NCBI GenBank assembly: GCA_964392615.1
Contig: CAYMRB010000587.1
Coordinates: 1 to 5,076 of the forward strand
DNA length: 5,076 nucleotides
Source: CAYMRB01 sp964392615
GTDB lineage: Bacteria; Planctomycetota; UBA8108
Direction of reading: 5' to 3'
Below, in pieces: positions 1-5,076 of the stretch. Position numbers and translations under genes: made by a program. Position 1 is the stretch's first letter. Each line of letters opens with the position of its first letter. The notes beneath the pieces were generated by a model. That model made no database searches. It was given only the letters and a program-made list of their open reading frames with translations, and was not told the DNA's origin.

Positions 1-1420
1 GGGGTTCGGCGTCCGGCTCGGGAGAGAATGCGGTGACATCCGGCAGAGCGTCGACCGCTTCGGCGACGTCGGCGATGCCGAGGTGGGTGTAGACCTTCAT
101 CGTCAGGCCGATCGACGAGTGGCGCATGGCTTCCTTCGCGGCCTGGGGCGTGACGCCGGCGCGAGCCAGACTAGTTCCGAACGTGTGTCGAAGCCCATGG
201 AAGTCGACCGTCCTTCCTTCGGCGTCCGTCTTCTGAAATCGTCCGTCTGCATCGACGGTGGCGAGTCCGGCGAAGACGAGGTCGCGATTGAACGTCCGCG
301 CGGTCGGCACGGCGACGAGTCGATCGTCGGGAGCCAGGGCCGTCGGGATGGGGTCCGCTCGTCGCGTAGCTTCGGAGCGACGATGCTCGAGGCGCAGGTC
401 GAGGACGCGTCCGAGCTCGCTCGCGACATCATCTCTTAGCGGGATCAACGCGCCACGTCGGGCCTTCTCGTCCGCCGCCTTGAGCGCGAGGACCGTGCGC
501 TCTGCGTGATCGGTGCGCAGGCTCGAGACGGTCAGGCTACGGAGCTCGCCGCGTCGCAGTCCGGTCGTGAGGGCGAGGAGGTAGCACAGGCGGCGCTCTT
601 CGCCCTCGAGCTCGAGGAGCCTCCGACGTTTGTCGGAGACCTTCGCTCCCGACTCTCCCGCCCGTTTGCCCGTCCGGATGATCATCGCGTCGGCGAGCGG
701 ACGCTCCCGTGCGGCCTCGAGGAGGCGGGCGCATTCCTCGTTCGAGAGCGCGCGGCGCTCCAGGCAGCGCTCGGCCTCCGAGTTGAGTCGCTCGAGCCCG
801 GCGAACGGGTTCGACGGCAGTCGACCATTGCGGACCAACCAGCTCGCGAAGGCGACGAGCGATGTGCGCGTCTCGTTCCATTCGCTCGCGGAGAGGCCTT
901 CGAGCCGGCGCTCGGTGAGCCAGTGCTCGACGGCGGACGAGCAGAGGTCGCGCGCCCGCACGAAGCCGCATTCGCGCAGGACGCGCCCAACGCGTCGCCG
1001 GTAGGCTTCGCGGCGGTTCCTGTGAGCGCCGCGGGCCTCGAGGGCGCGCAGCCAATCGCGGACGTGGTCATCCAGGAGGCAGTGCGCGCGTGCGGCCGCC
1101 GCATCTTCATCAGCGGTCAGCACGCCCGCCCGAACCTTCTCGACGCGGTGCTCCCACTCGCGCAGCACCGACTGCGCGGCGTCGCGGTCGCGACACTTCG
1201 TGGATCGTTCGACCACGCGGCCCTTGCTGTTCCGGAAGCGCCCGTACCACATCGAGGACTTCACGCGGACGCGCAGCGATCCGTCACGCCCTCGGGTCAC
1301 CGGCGCGGTCTGCGTTCGGCCCTTCGGAGGCTTCCACCGCGCGACCTGCTCGCCGTCGCGGGTGACGATCTCGGCGCCAGCGGGAAGCGGCCGGGTGACG
1401 GTTTTCTTGAAGAGTGCCAT
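1..1420 (-). CDS. Tyrosine recombinase/integrase (C-terminus beyond window)
   Basis: A site-specific tyrosine recombinase that would cut and rejoin DNA through a 3'-phosphotyrosine to integrate or excise an element. The frame is open for 473 codons from ATG 1420 to the left edge. Residues 1-100 form a basic N-terminal region (WYGRFRNSKGRVVERST near 58-74 resembles the arm-type DNA-binding fold). A helical core-binding domain follows at about 112-215 (SASEWNETRTSLVAFASWLV), and the catalytic domain starts near 224. All catalytic positions are visible: R289 in TTGLRRGEL, a hairpin lysine (K314 or K319), H408 and R411 in HGLRHTFGT, H434 in MRHSS and nucleophile Y444 in KVYTHL, so it should be active. 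At least 29 residues follow the tyrosine. The start is supported by AGAGGAG seven bases upstream. It lies 77 bp after a helix-turn-helix gene on the same strand, its probable partner. The family layout recalls planctomycete integrases. What it moves cannot be told from here. Confidence 0.93.
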   Translation of the reverse strand, partial: MALFKKTVTRPLPAGAEIVTRDGEQVARWKPPKGRTQTAPVTRGRDGSLRVRVKSSMWYGRFRNSKGRVVERSTKCRDRDAAQSVLREWEHRVEKVRAGVLTADEDAAAARAHCLLDDHVRDWLRALEARGAHRNRREAYRRRVGRVLRECGFVRARDLCSSAVEHWLTERRLEGLSASEWNETRTSLVAFASWLVRNGRLPSNPFAGLERLNSEAERCLERRALSNEECARLLEAARERPLADAMIIRTGKRAGESGAKVSDKRRRLLELEGEERRLCYLLALTTGLRRGELRSLTVSSLRTDHAERTVLALKAADEKARRGALIPLRDDVASELGRVLDLRLEHRRSEATRRADPIPTALAPDDRLVAVPTARTFNRDLVFAGLATVDADGRFQKTDAEGRTVDFHGLRHTFGTSLARAGVTPQAAKEAMRHSSIGLTMKVYTHLGIADVAEAVDALPDVTAFSPEPDAEP

Positions 1421-1427
1421 GCGCGTG

Positions 1428-1434
1428 CTCCTCT
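1428..1434 (-). promoter_or_regulatory. Ribosome binding site of the integrase gene
   Basis: AGAGGAG on the minus strand, seven bases before ATG 1420. It fixes the start of the recombinase, which otherwise has no flanking gene to define it. Confidence 0.7.
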
Positions 1435-1447
1435 GAGACCCGGGCTG

Positions 1448-1453
1448 ATTCTA
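1448..1453 (-). promoter_or_regulatory. Candidate -10 element for the integrase
   Basis: TAGAAT on the minus strand is one mismatch from TATAAT and stands out in the GC-rich 77-bp gap between the helix-turn-helix gene and the integrase, 27 bases before the start codon. No convincing -35 hexamer is visible at the right distance, so this is only a candidate. Co-transcription from upstream is equally possible. Confidence 0.2.
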
Positions 1454-1497
1454 CCTGCTCGAGATGACCGGCGCTCGCCTCCGACGCGACCGTCTCG

Positions 1498-1707
1498 TCA
1501 CCGACACCGCGGACACCCGTCCGCGATCCAGCTTTCGATCTCCCCGCGCCGCCACCACACGAGCCACCCCAACCGCACCGGCGCGGGCATCCTCCCCGAA
1601 TCCGCCAGGCGTCCAACGTGCTTTGCCGAGCAGCCGAGTAGTGCGGCGACTGCGTCGCGGTTCAGCAGAACAGCGGACGGCAACGGGGCCGCGGTCGAAC
1701 TCGGCAT
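1498..1707 (-). CDS. MerR/AlpA-like helix-turn-helix protein, putative excisionase
   Basis: A small DNA-binding protein of 69 residues, probably the excisionase or directionality factor for the adjacent integrase. The segment LLNRDAVAALLGCSAKHVGRL (residues 14-34) is a helix-turn-helix, followed by the wing and terminal helix RLGWLVWWRRGEIESWI, the pattern of the HTH_17/excisionase family. The protein ends in a CPRC pair (C65, C68). The frame is open upstream to ATG 1890, but the longer version would read through a strong hairpin at 1825-1859 and adds only low-complexity residues. ATG 1707 puts the conserved domain near the N-terminus and has GGAGGGAG eleven bases upstream, slightly far. ATG 1755 is the next best start. 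It sits between the lipoprotein gene (188 bp upstream) and the integrase (77 bp downstream). The family call is firm; the excisionase role is inferred from position. Confidence 0.85.
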   Translation of the reverse strand: MPSSTAAPLPSAVLLNRDAVAALLGCSAKHVGRLADSGRMPAPVRLGWLVWWRRGEIESWIADGCPRCR

Positions 1708-1718
1708 GCACGAATCGA

Positions 1719-1726
1719 CTCCCTCC
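1719..1726 (-). promoter_or_regulatory. Possible ribosome binding site of the helix-turn-helix gene
   Basis: GGAGGGAG on the minus strand lies eleven bases before ATG 1707. The spacing is longer than ideal, but it is the best Shine-Dalgarno match near any candidate start and favours 1707 over ATG 1755, which has no comparable purine run. Confidence 0.45.
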
Positions 1727-1824
1727 GACACTGCCGTCACCTCTTTCTCTCTCATGCTCACAGCCCGGCAGTCTGCCTCTTCTGATTCCGTCTCCCCCGG
1801 CGAAGCCAACTCCGCCGACGTCGC

Positions 1825-1859
1825 GGGGCGACGCGGTCGACGGTCGACCACGCCGCCCC
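1825..1859 (-). promoter_or_regulatory. Hairpin between lipoprotein and helix-turn-helix genes
   Basis: The 35-base inverted repeat pairs GGGGCG (1825-1830) with CGCCCC (1854-1859). After a mismatch come two pairs (1832-1833 with 1851-1852), another mismatch, then GGTCGA with TCGACC around a three-base CGG loop at 1841-1843, giving 14 of 16 pairs. It begins 35 bases past the lipoprotein stop codon and has no T-run on either strand. It could be a transcription terminator without a U-tract, a transcript-stabilising stem, or an operator for the downstream integration genes. The structure is read directly; the role is inferred. Confidence 0.45.
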
Positions 1860-1894
1860 ACACTTCCGATGCGTCTCGCCCCGACCTCACGACC

Positions 1895-2851
1895 TCAAGC
1901 CTGTACCGCCAGCATCACCGCCACATCCCGCACCCGAAGAGCCTTGCGCTCGTACCGCTCGAGCAGCTCCCAGACGCGTGCCGCATCGCTGCGCGGCTTC
2001 CATGACATCCAGCTGCGTTCGTCCACGGCGCGGAATGCCTCCACGGCGTCGAGGAAGCTCAGCGCGAGCGTCACCGAGCCCAGCCGGCGTTGGCGCTCGA
2101 CGGAGTCCGAGACCGAGAGCGACGCGTTCAGCGGCTTGGCGTGCACTGCGAGCTCGTCGTCGACAAGCCTGTCGATGCCCAAGCCGAGCCGGAGCAAGCC
2201 CTCCACGCGAGAAGCGTGGTCAGCCAGGTTGTCGTCGACGTCGCCGTTGGCCGCAATCGTCTCGAGCCGTGTACCGGCTCCCGCGGCGAGTATCGCGAGC
2301 TCAGCGTCCAGCTCCTGCGCCCAGGCGCGAACGACGCGCGCTGTTCGGGTGAGGCCCGCGTGCGTGCCGACGAGTATCTCGTCGGTCGCGAAGGCCTTTC
2401 GAAGGCGTTGGGCGATCGCCGCCTGGATCCTCTGGCCTTCGTCGATGAACAGAGCATCTTCCTGCAGCCGCTCTCCGAGGCTATCCCATTCGGAAGCCAG
2501 CCACGGCTCGATTGACCGCAGGCGTGCGCAGTCGGCCTCCGAGCACGCGCTGACCGCGTCGAAGCGCCCGTGGTCGACGACCTTCGGAGCGAACGTGCTC
2601 GACGCGGCAGTCGTACGCACCGACGCAAGCGCGTCCCCCATCGGCGCGTAGGCTTGACGAAGCTCGTCGATCGTCCCGTCGCGGTAGCGCGCCAACTGCA
2701 CGCGGAGGTCCGCGACGGTCTCGGAGGCGTCGTCGAGCTCGCAGGCCCACTCGGTCACCACCTTGCTGTGGCGGCTCGCGCAGCCTGCCGCGCTGATCGT
2801 CACCCACACCATCGCCCCGATCGTCGCCAGCATGTTTCGTCGCGTTGTCAT
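1895..2851 (-). CDS. Predicted lipoprotein of unknown function with Tat-like signal
   Basis: I do not recognise a family for this 318-residue protein. The N-terminus is a signal peptide: basic start, hydrophobic stretch MLATIGAMVWVTISAAGC and a lipobox-like AAGC with C24 as the probable lipidated cysteine, so the protein should be exported and membrane-anchored. TRRNML at residues 3-8 resembles the Tat consensus S/T-R-R-x-F-L, hinting at export of a folded protein. The mature part is rich in charged, heptad-like helical segments (about 31-80, 110-152, 165-235 and 250-315), with three further cysteines (C37, C103, C108) and several tryptophans. No catalytic motif or repeat is evident. ATG 2851 is chosen over the open frame reaching ATG 3049 because AGGAAGG lies five bases upstream and the signal peptide starts exactly there; the extension is low-complexity and crosses a hairpin cluster. 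It is co-oriented with the integration module but 188 bp from it, so it may be cargo or a neighbouring host gene. Confidence 0.82.
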   Translation of the reverse strand: MTTRRNMLATIGAMVWVTISAAGCASRHSKVVTEWACELDDASETVADLRVQLARYRDGTIDELRQAYAPMGDALASVRTTAASSTFAPKVVDHGRFDAVSACSEADCARLRSIEPWLASEWDSLGERLQEDALFIDEGQRIQAAIAQRLRKAFATDEILVGTHAGLTRTARVVRAWAQELDAELAILAAGAGTRLETIAANGDVDDNLADHASRVEGLLRLGLGIDRLVDDELAVHAKPLNASLSVSDSVERQRRLGSVTLALSFLDAVEAFRAVDERSWMSWKPRSDAARVWELLERYERKALRVRDVAVMLAVQA

Positions 2852-2856
2852 CGTCG

Positions 2857-2863
2857 CCTTCCT
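2857..2863 (-). promoter_or_regulatory. Ribosome binding site of the lipoprotein gene
   Basis: AGGAAGG on the minus strand, five bases before ATG 2851. It decides this start over the in-frame ATG 3049, and the signal peptide begins at the same codon. Confidence 0.7.
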
Positions 2864-2883
2864 GTGAGTGCTCGTATTCGTGG

Positions 2884-2929
2884 GCGTCCCGCTGCCTCGC
2901 TCGGTCTTCCGATCGTGGCAGCGGGACGC
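2884..2929. repeat. Long imperfect hairpin, 13-bp outer stem
   Basis: The arms 2884-2896 (GCGTCCCGCTGCC) and 2917-2929 are perfect reverse complements. Inside them two further pairs (2898-2899 with 2914-2915) and TCGG/CCGA (2901-2904 with 2909-2912) around a TCTT loop extend the structure. It lies 32 bases upstream of the lipoprotein start codon, in its probable leader or promoter, and has no T-run on either side, so it is not a typical terminator. Confidence 0.7.
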
Positions 2930-2937
2930 GGTTCGGC

Positions 2938-2959
2938 TCCGGACCGCCTGCGGTCCGGA
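2938..2959. repeat. Perfect 10-bp hairpin with two-base spacer
   Basis: TCCGGACCGC (2938-2947) is the exact reverse complement of GCGGTCCGGA (2950-2959), separated by CT. It is the second member of the stem-loop cluster upstream of the lipoprotein gene. Confidence 0.7.
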
Positions 2960-2969
2960 TCGACGCTCA

Positions 2970-3043
2970 CGGGACGGGCCCTGTCCCGAGGTGGCGGCCG
3001 TCGCCGCCGGGTGAGGAGCCGCGTCGGCGTCCCGAAACGCGGC
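2970..3043. repeat. Three further short stem-loops completing the cluster
   Basis: CGGGAC/GTCCCG pair at 2970-2975 and 2983-2988. GGCGGC/GCCGCC pair at 2993-2998 and 3003-3008 around CGTC. GCCGCGT/ACGCGGC pair at 3018-3024 and 3037-3043. Stems of six or seven pairs are not rare in DNA this GC-rich, so singly they mean little; they are listed because they run on without a gap from the two stronger hairpins at 2884-2959. Confidence 0.4.
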
Positions 3044-3052
3044 CCTCATAGA

Positions 3053-3572
3053 TGTAGTTCAGCGGAGGGCGAGATTGGCGAAGCAGAAAATCAAGAAAAG
3101 GGGGAGGTCTCGGAAGAACCGCTGCCGCATTATGCGTGTTGGCGCGGTTGACAAGGAGTTCGCTTGGCATCGGATCGGCCCGACGAACGCGGTCGCACCG
3201 GCGCTGCGAGAACGGGGGGGGCGCCGACCAGCCAGCTCCCAGCGCGTCCGCCGCACCGCTTGAATCCGGGCGCCCGCTCCGGCCATCATCGCGTCTTCCA
3301 AGCACAGCGGTGAAGTCTCGATGGACTGGAAGAAGCTCCTGGCCTACGTGACCGGCTCGATCGATGAGGAGCTGTTGCTCCGCAACGAGTATCTCGTGGC
3401 CGAGAACCGGATCTTGCGATCACAGGTCAAGGGGCGGCTGAAGCTCAACGACGGTGAACGGAAGACGCTCGCCGAGATCGGGAAGAAGCTCGGCCGGGGC
3501 GCGCTCGCCGAGGTCGCTTCGATCGTGAAGCCGGAGACGATCCTCGCGTGGCATCGTCGGCTGGTGGCCCGC
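3053..3572 (+). mobile_element. Probable left part of a degraded insertion element
   Basis: Base composition changes after the hairpin cluster: 3053-3140 is A-rich on the plus strand (for example GCAGAAAATCAAGAAAAGG from 3081), unlike the flanks. This leader precedes a transposase start at 3321 whose homology ends near 3572. The stretch starts with TGTAGTTCAGCGG, and ends beginning with TG are common in elements with integrase-type transposases, but I find no matching inverted end downstream to 4079, so the right part seems lost. The left boundary is a guess. The leader itself holds no recognisable gene: a weak small open frame (TTG 3075 to 3263), a TTGACA without a good -10, and an eight-G run at 3214-3221. 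Confidence 0.45.
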
Positions 3573-3635
3573 GATTCGCGTTCGCGCCCGCTCCGGCCTG
3601 CCAACGCCAACGCGGCCGGGGGCTGGACTCGCTGA
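3321..3635 (+). pseudogene. Integrase-core transposase, N-terminal remnant
   Basis: Residues 1-84 (from MDWKKLLAYVTGSIDEELLL through AWHRRLVAR) match my recollection of the N-terminus of a widespread integrase-core (rve-type DDE) transposase family found in planctomycetes and other soil and marine bacteria. Residues 44-84, with LAEIGKKLGRGALAEVASIV and ETILAWHRRLVA, are the helix-turn-helix region that would bind the element's ends. Full proteins are, as I recall, several hundred residues. Here similarity ends at about codon 84 (3572), and 20 unrelated residues lead to a stop at 3633-3635. I see no DDE domain in any frame downstream, so this looks like a deletion or recombination junction rather than a simple frameshift. 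It cannot transpose by itself. ATG 3321 is the natural family start, although only a weak GGTGAA precedes it. It is divergent from the lipoprotein gene. Confidence 0.8.
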
Positions 3636-3722
3636 GCGCGGGAGCCTTGCGCTCTCCAGGACGTGCCAACACCGTTGGCACCCGCCGCCCGCTGCTGCCA
3701 ACACACGCCGGTGGGTGCCAAC
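3599..3722. repeat. Cluster of TGCCAAC heptamers with a palindromic pair
   Basis: TGCCAAC occurs on the plus strand at 3599-3605, 3664-3670, 3696-3702 and 3716-3722 and inverted (GTTGGCA) at 3674-3680; a six-base version GCCAAC follows at 3606-3611. GTGCCAAC (3663-3670) and GTTGGCAC (3674-3681) form a perfect 8-bp inverted repeat with a three-base spacer. The cluster begins 27 bases after the transposase homology breaks off. It could be a set of protein-binding sites, a dispersed hairpin repeat, or debris of another element. Confidence 0.55.
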
Positions 3723-4079
3723 GCCTGTTCGCGGCGGGAGGGCTACCGTTCCCCACGCGGCGGCGGCTCGCGCCCCGGCAAGCACACCTCGCGAGACCGC
3801 GCTTCGAGCGTCCAGCGCGACGGAGTCACGAGCCACGCGGGCACCAGGTGAAACGGCAGGACGCGCTCGGCCCACGTCCGTACGATCGGGTTGCAGAACC
3901 CGCGGCGGCGACGTGCCGAGGGCGCGCCGACCAGCGCGGAGTAACAGATTCGCCGGACCTTCGCTTCTTGACCGCGTGAGAGCCGATTGCATAACCTGGC
4001 CGCTCGGGCAGAGAACTGCCGTGGTCGGCAGCTCCGCGGGGCCCGCAACGGACAACCTCTCGAGCCACGCCCACGACAG
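3636..4079. other. Non-coding stretch between transposase remnant and propeller gene
   Basis: These 444 bases hold no gene I can support. Open frames occur on both strands (the longest on the minus strand span 4055-3420 and 4165-3743), but their translations are arginine- and proline-rich without domain features, as expected in GC-rich non-coding DNA, and they overlap the transposase remnant or the signal peptide of the next gene. The left end carries the TGCCAAC cluster and the right end the probable leader of the gene at 4080. Confidence 0.5.
3968..3995 (+). promoter_or_regulatory. Candidate sigma-70-type promoter for the propeller gene
   Basis: TTGACC (3968-3973) matches five of six bases of the -35 consensus. 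CATAAC (3990-3995), a four-of-six -10 match, follows after 16 bases. This is the only AT-leaning spot in the 150 bases before ATG 4080 and implies a leader of about 75-80 bases. It is a weak match, assigned by position and composition only. Confidence 0.3.
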
Positions 4080-5076
4080 ATGTCGATCAAGGCCACCGCA
4101 GCCATTGGAATTCTCGCTCTCGCAGTCTCTGCAGAATCCGCGCTCGCTGCTGATTCACCGGCCACGTACCGCGCCGTGGGGCCGTTTCAGTCGAACCAGG
4201 GCCCCCTCACCAAGGTCGACTCGTTCCCGGCGATATCTGCTGACGGGTCGCGCGTGGCGCACGCGTACGACGGGTCGGTCTACATCTACGACCGTTGGTG
4301 GAACGAGATCTCGCGGATCACCTGCTCGCCTTCTCCGTTCCGCATGCGCTTCGGCCCCGACGACGAGACTCTCCTGGTCGCGGACGAGGACGGCACGGTC
4401 TGGTGCGTCGACCTCGCAACAGGCAAGACGCGTTGGAAGACGAAGGTCGACGACGGGCGCATCAACGATCTCGATATCTCGAGCGACGGCAAGCTCGTCG
4501 CAGCGTCCGGCCCTCTGAAGGTCAAGCTCCTCGATCTCTCGAACGGGCGCGTGCGCGGTAGCGTCGACACGAAGCCGCTGTACCTTTTCGTCTCGAGGGG
4601 GCCACTGACCACGGCCCTGTTCGTATCCAAGGGGCGGTACCTCGCTGTCGTCGAGCGCGACGCGGTGCGCTTCTACCCGATCCAGACCGGAAAGGGCTTT
4701 CGCTCGACGAAGAGACCGAAAGTCGTGCCGCTCGAGAAACTGGCAAAGAGTGCCGTGCGATCGGCCAAGGACGACGGTCTCGTTCTCGTGACATCCGGTG
4801 GCGTCTACAGCGTGAAGGTGACCTCGACGAAAGCGAAGCGGGTCAAGGAGCTCCCATGGGTGTTCGATTTCGTCGGCCGTGCGTCGAGAGATCGCTTGGT
4901 CTTCGTCAGGACAAGAAACGCGGTGTTCACGACGAGCTACCGTCGTCCCGGCAAGTCCGCAAAGCGGAGCCGTGCATATTCTCAAAACCTGCCCGCTTTC
5001 TCGCCCGGAGTCGGGGCTCTTCTGGTGACCGATACGTTTGGCCGAAAAGGCAAGCCGCGACTCGCGTGGGCACACC
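4080..5076 (+). CDS. Secreted beta-propeller-like (WD40/PQQ-like) protein, C-terminus beyond window
   Basis: The frame is open for 332 codons from ATG 4080 to the right edge. Residues 1-24 form a classical Sec signal peptide (a lysine, the hydrophobic core AAIGILALAVSA, then a probable type I cleavage site after SALA or SALAA), so the mature protein is exported. Repeating beta-propeller units follow: about 47-83 (FPAISADGSRVAHAYDGSVYIYD), 87-121 (FGPDDETLLVADEDGTVWCVDLATGKTRWK), 126-162 (LDISSDGKLVAASGPLKVKLLDL) and less regular ones at 174-205, 232-250 and 262-290. The sequence S-x-D-G-K/S, then V-x-x-x-D-G-x-V-x-x-x-D, is the WD40/PQQ-like blade pattern. The DLATGKTRW piece resembles pyrroloquinoline-quinone-type blades, but no enzymatic residues are visible. 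The later part is lysine- and arginine-rich. No Shine-Dalgarno sequence is seen before the ATG; the signal peptide fixes the start. The role is unknown, most likely a structural or binding scaffold in the periplasm or at the surface. No operon partner is visible here. Confidence 0.85.
   Translation, partial: MSIKATAAIGILALAVSAESALAADSPATYRAVGPFQSNQGPLTKVDSFPAISADGSRVAHAYDGSVYIYDRWWNEISRITCSPSPFRMRFGPDDETLLVADEDGTVWCVDLATGKTRWKTKVDDGRINDLDISSDGKLVAASGPLKVKLLDLSNGRVRGSVDTKPLYLFVSRGPLTTALFVSKGRYLAVVERDAVRFYPIQTGKGFRSTKRPKVVPLEKLAKSAVRSAKDDGLVLVTSGGVYSVKVTSTKAKRVKELPWVFDFVGRASRDRLVFVRTRNAVFTTSYRRPGKSAKRSRAYSQNLPAFSPGVGALLVTDTFGRKGKPRLAWAH

Noticed and set aside
506..2005. Long plus-strand open frame of 499 codons
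   Set aside because: It lies opposite the integrase and the helix-turn-helix gene, which have full family motifs and ribosome binding sites. The plus-strand translation has no domain features, and such antisense frames are common at high GC.
1464..2651. Plus-strand open frame of 395 codons
   Set aside because: Serine-, arginine- and alanine-rich translation antisense to the helix-turn-helix and lipoprotein genes, crossing their intergenic region; no recognisable feature.
2884..2929. Interpreting the long hairpin as a Rho-independent terminator
   Set aside because: There is no T-run on either strand, and no gene ends into it from either side; the lipoprotein gene starts beyond it.
2852..3049. 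N-terminal extension of the lipoprotein to ATG 3049
   Set aside because: The added 66 residues are low-complexity and cross the hairpin cluster, whereas ATG 2851 has AGGAAGG at five bases and starts a signal peptide directly.
3148..3153. Perfect TTGACA hexamer before the transposase remnant
   Set aside because: No reasonable -10 hexamer lies 16-18 bases downstream, so it is not listed as a promoter.
3599..3722. CRISPR array or tandem repeat reading of the TGCCAAC units
   Set aside because: The unit is only seven bases, spacing is irregular and one copy is inverted; there are no regular spacers or cas genes.
3743..4165. Minus-strand frame of 140 codons containing RRICYSALVGAPSARRR and a tryptophan-bearing C-terminal part
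   Set aside because: The translation looked slightly protein-like, but I recognise no family. It overlaps the signal-peptide region of the gene at 4080 and ends in arginine/proline-rich sequence. It could be a decayed gene fragment but cannot be supported.
4155..5075. Long minus-strand open frame at the right end
   Set aside because: It is antisense to the exported propeller protein, which has a signal peptide and blade repeats. The minus-strand translation has no comparable structure.

Overview
This is a GC-rich bacterial window that looks like planctomycete DNA. The main reason is the tyrosine recombinase on the left: its long N-terminal region, its core layout and its small MerR/AlpA-like helix-turn-helix partner match a recombinase pair I associate with Planctomycetota chromosomes. 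This taxonomic call rests on recalled family resemblance, not on a search.

Layout. From the left edge to position 2851 every gene reads leftwards (minus strand). A tyrosine recombinase/integrase (1420 down to the left edge, C-terminus cut off) is preceded by a small helix-turn-helix protein (1707-1498), probably its excisionase or directionality factor. Upstream of both is a predicted lipoprotein of unknown function (2851-1895) whose signal peptide also carries a Tat-like twin-arginine motif. Each of the three genes has a purine-rich Shine-Dalgarno sequence.

From 2852 to 4079 there is no intact gene. The first part (2884-3043) is an unusual cluster of stem-loops, including perfect stems of 13 bp and 10 bp. 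Next comes what looks like the left part of an insertion element: an A-rich leader from about 3053, then the first 84 or so residues of an integrase-core transposase (from 3321). The transposase homology stops abruptly near 3572, and the catalytic domain is absent. The following DNA carries clustered TGCCAAC heptamers in both orientations (3599-3722) and then non-coding GC-rich sequence with one weak promoter candidate.

From 4080 to the right edge a plus-strand gene encodes a secreted beta-propeller-like (WD40/PQQ-like) protein with a clear signal peptide; its C-terminus is outside the window.

Together the left side reads as the integration module of a mobile or formerly mobile island. The lipoprotein may be cargo or host sequence, and the 3.0-4.1 kb stretch looks like a patch of decayed insertions. 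I found no tRNA, rRNA, CRISPR array, attachment-site repeat or recognisable defence system. I see no strong case for a new multi-gene system. The most unusual items are the stem-loop cluster, the TGCCAAC repeats and the orphan lipoprotein.
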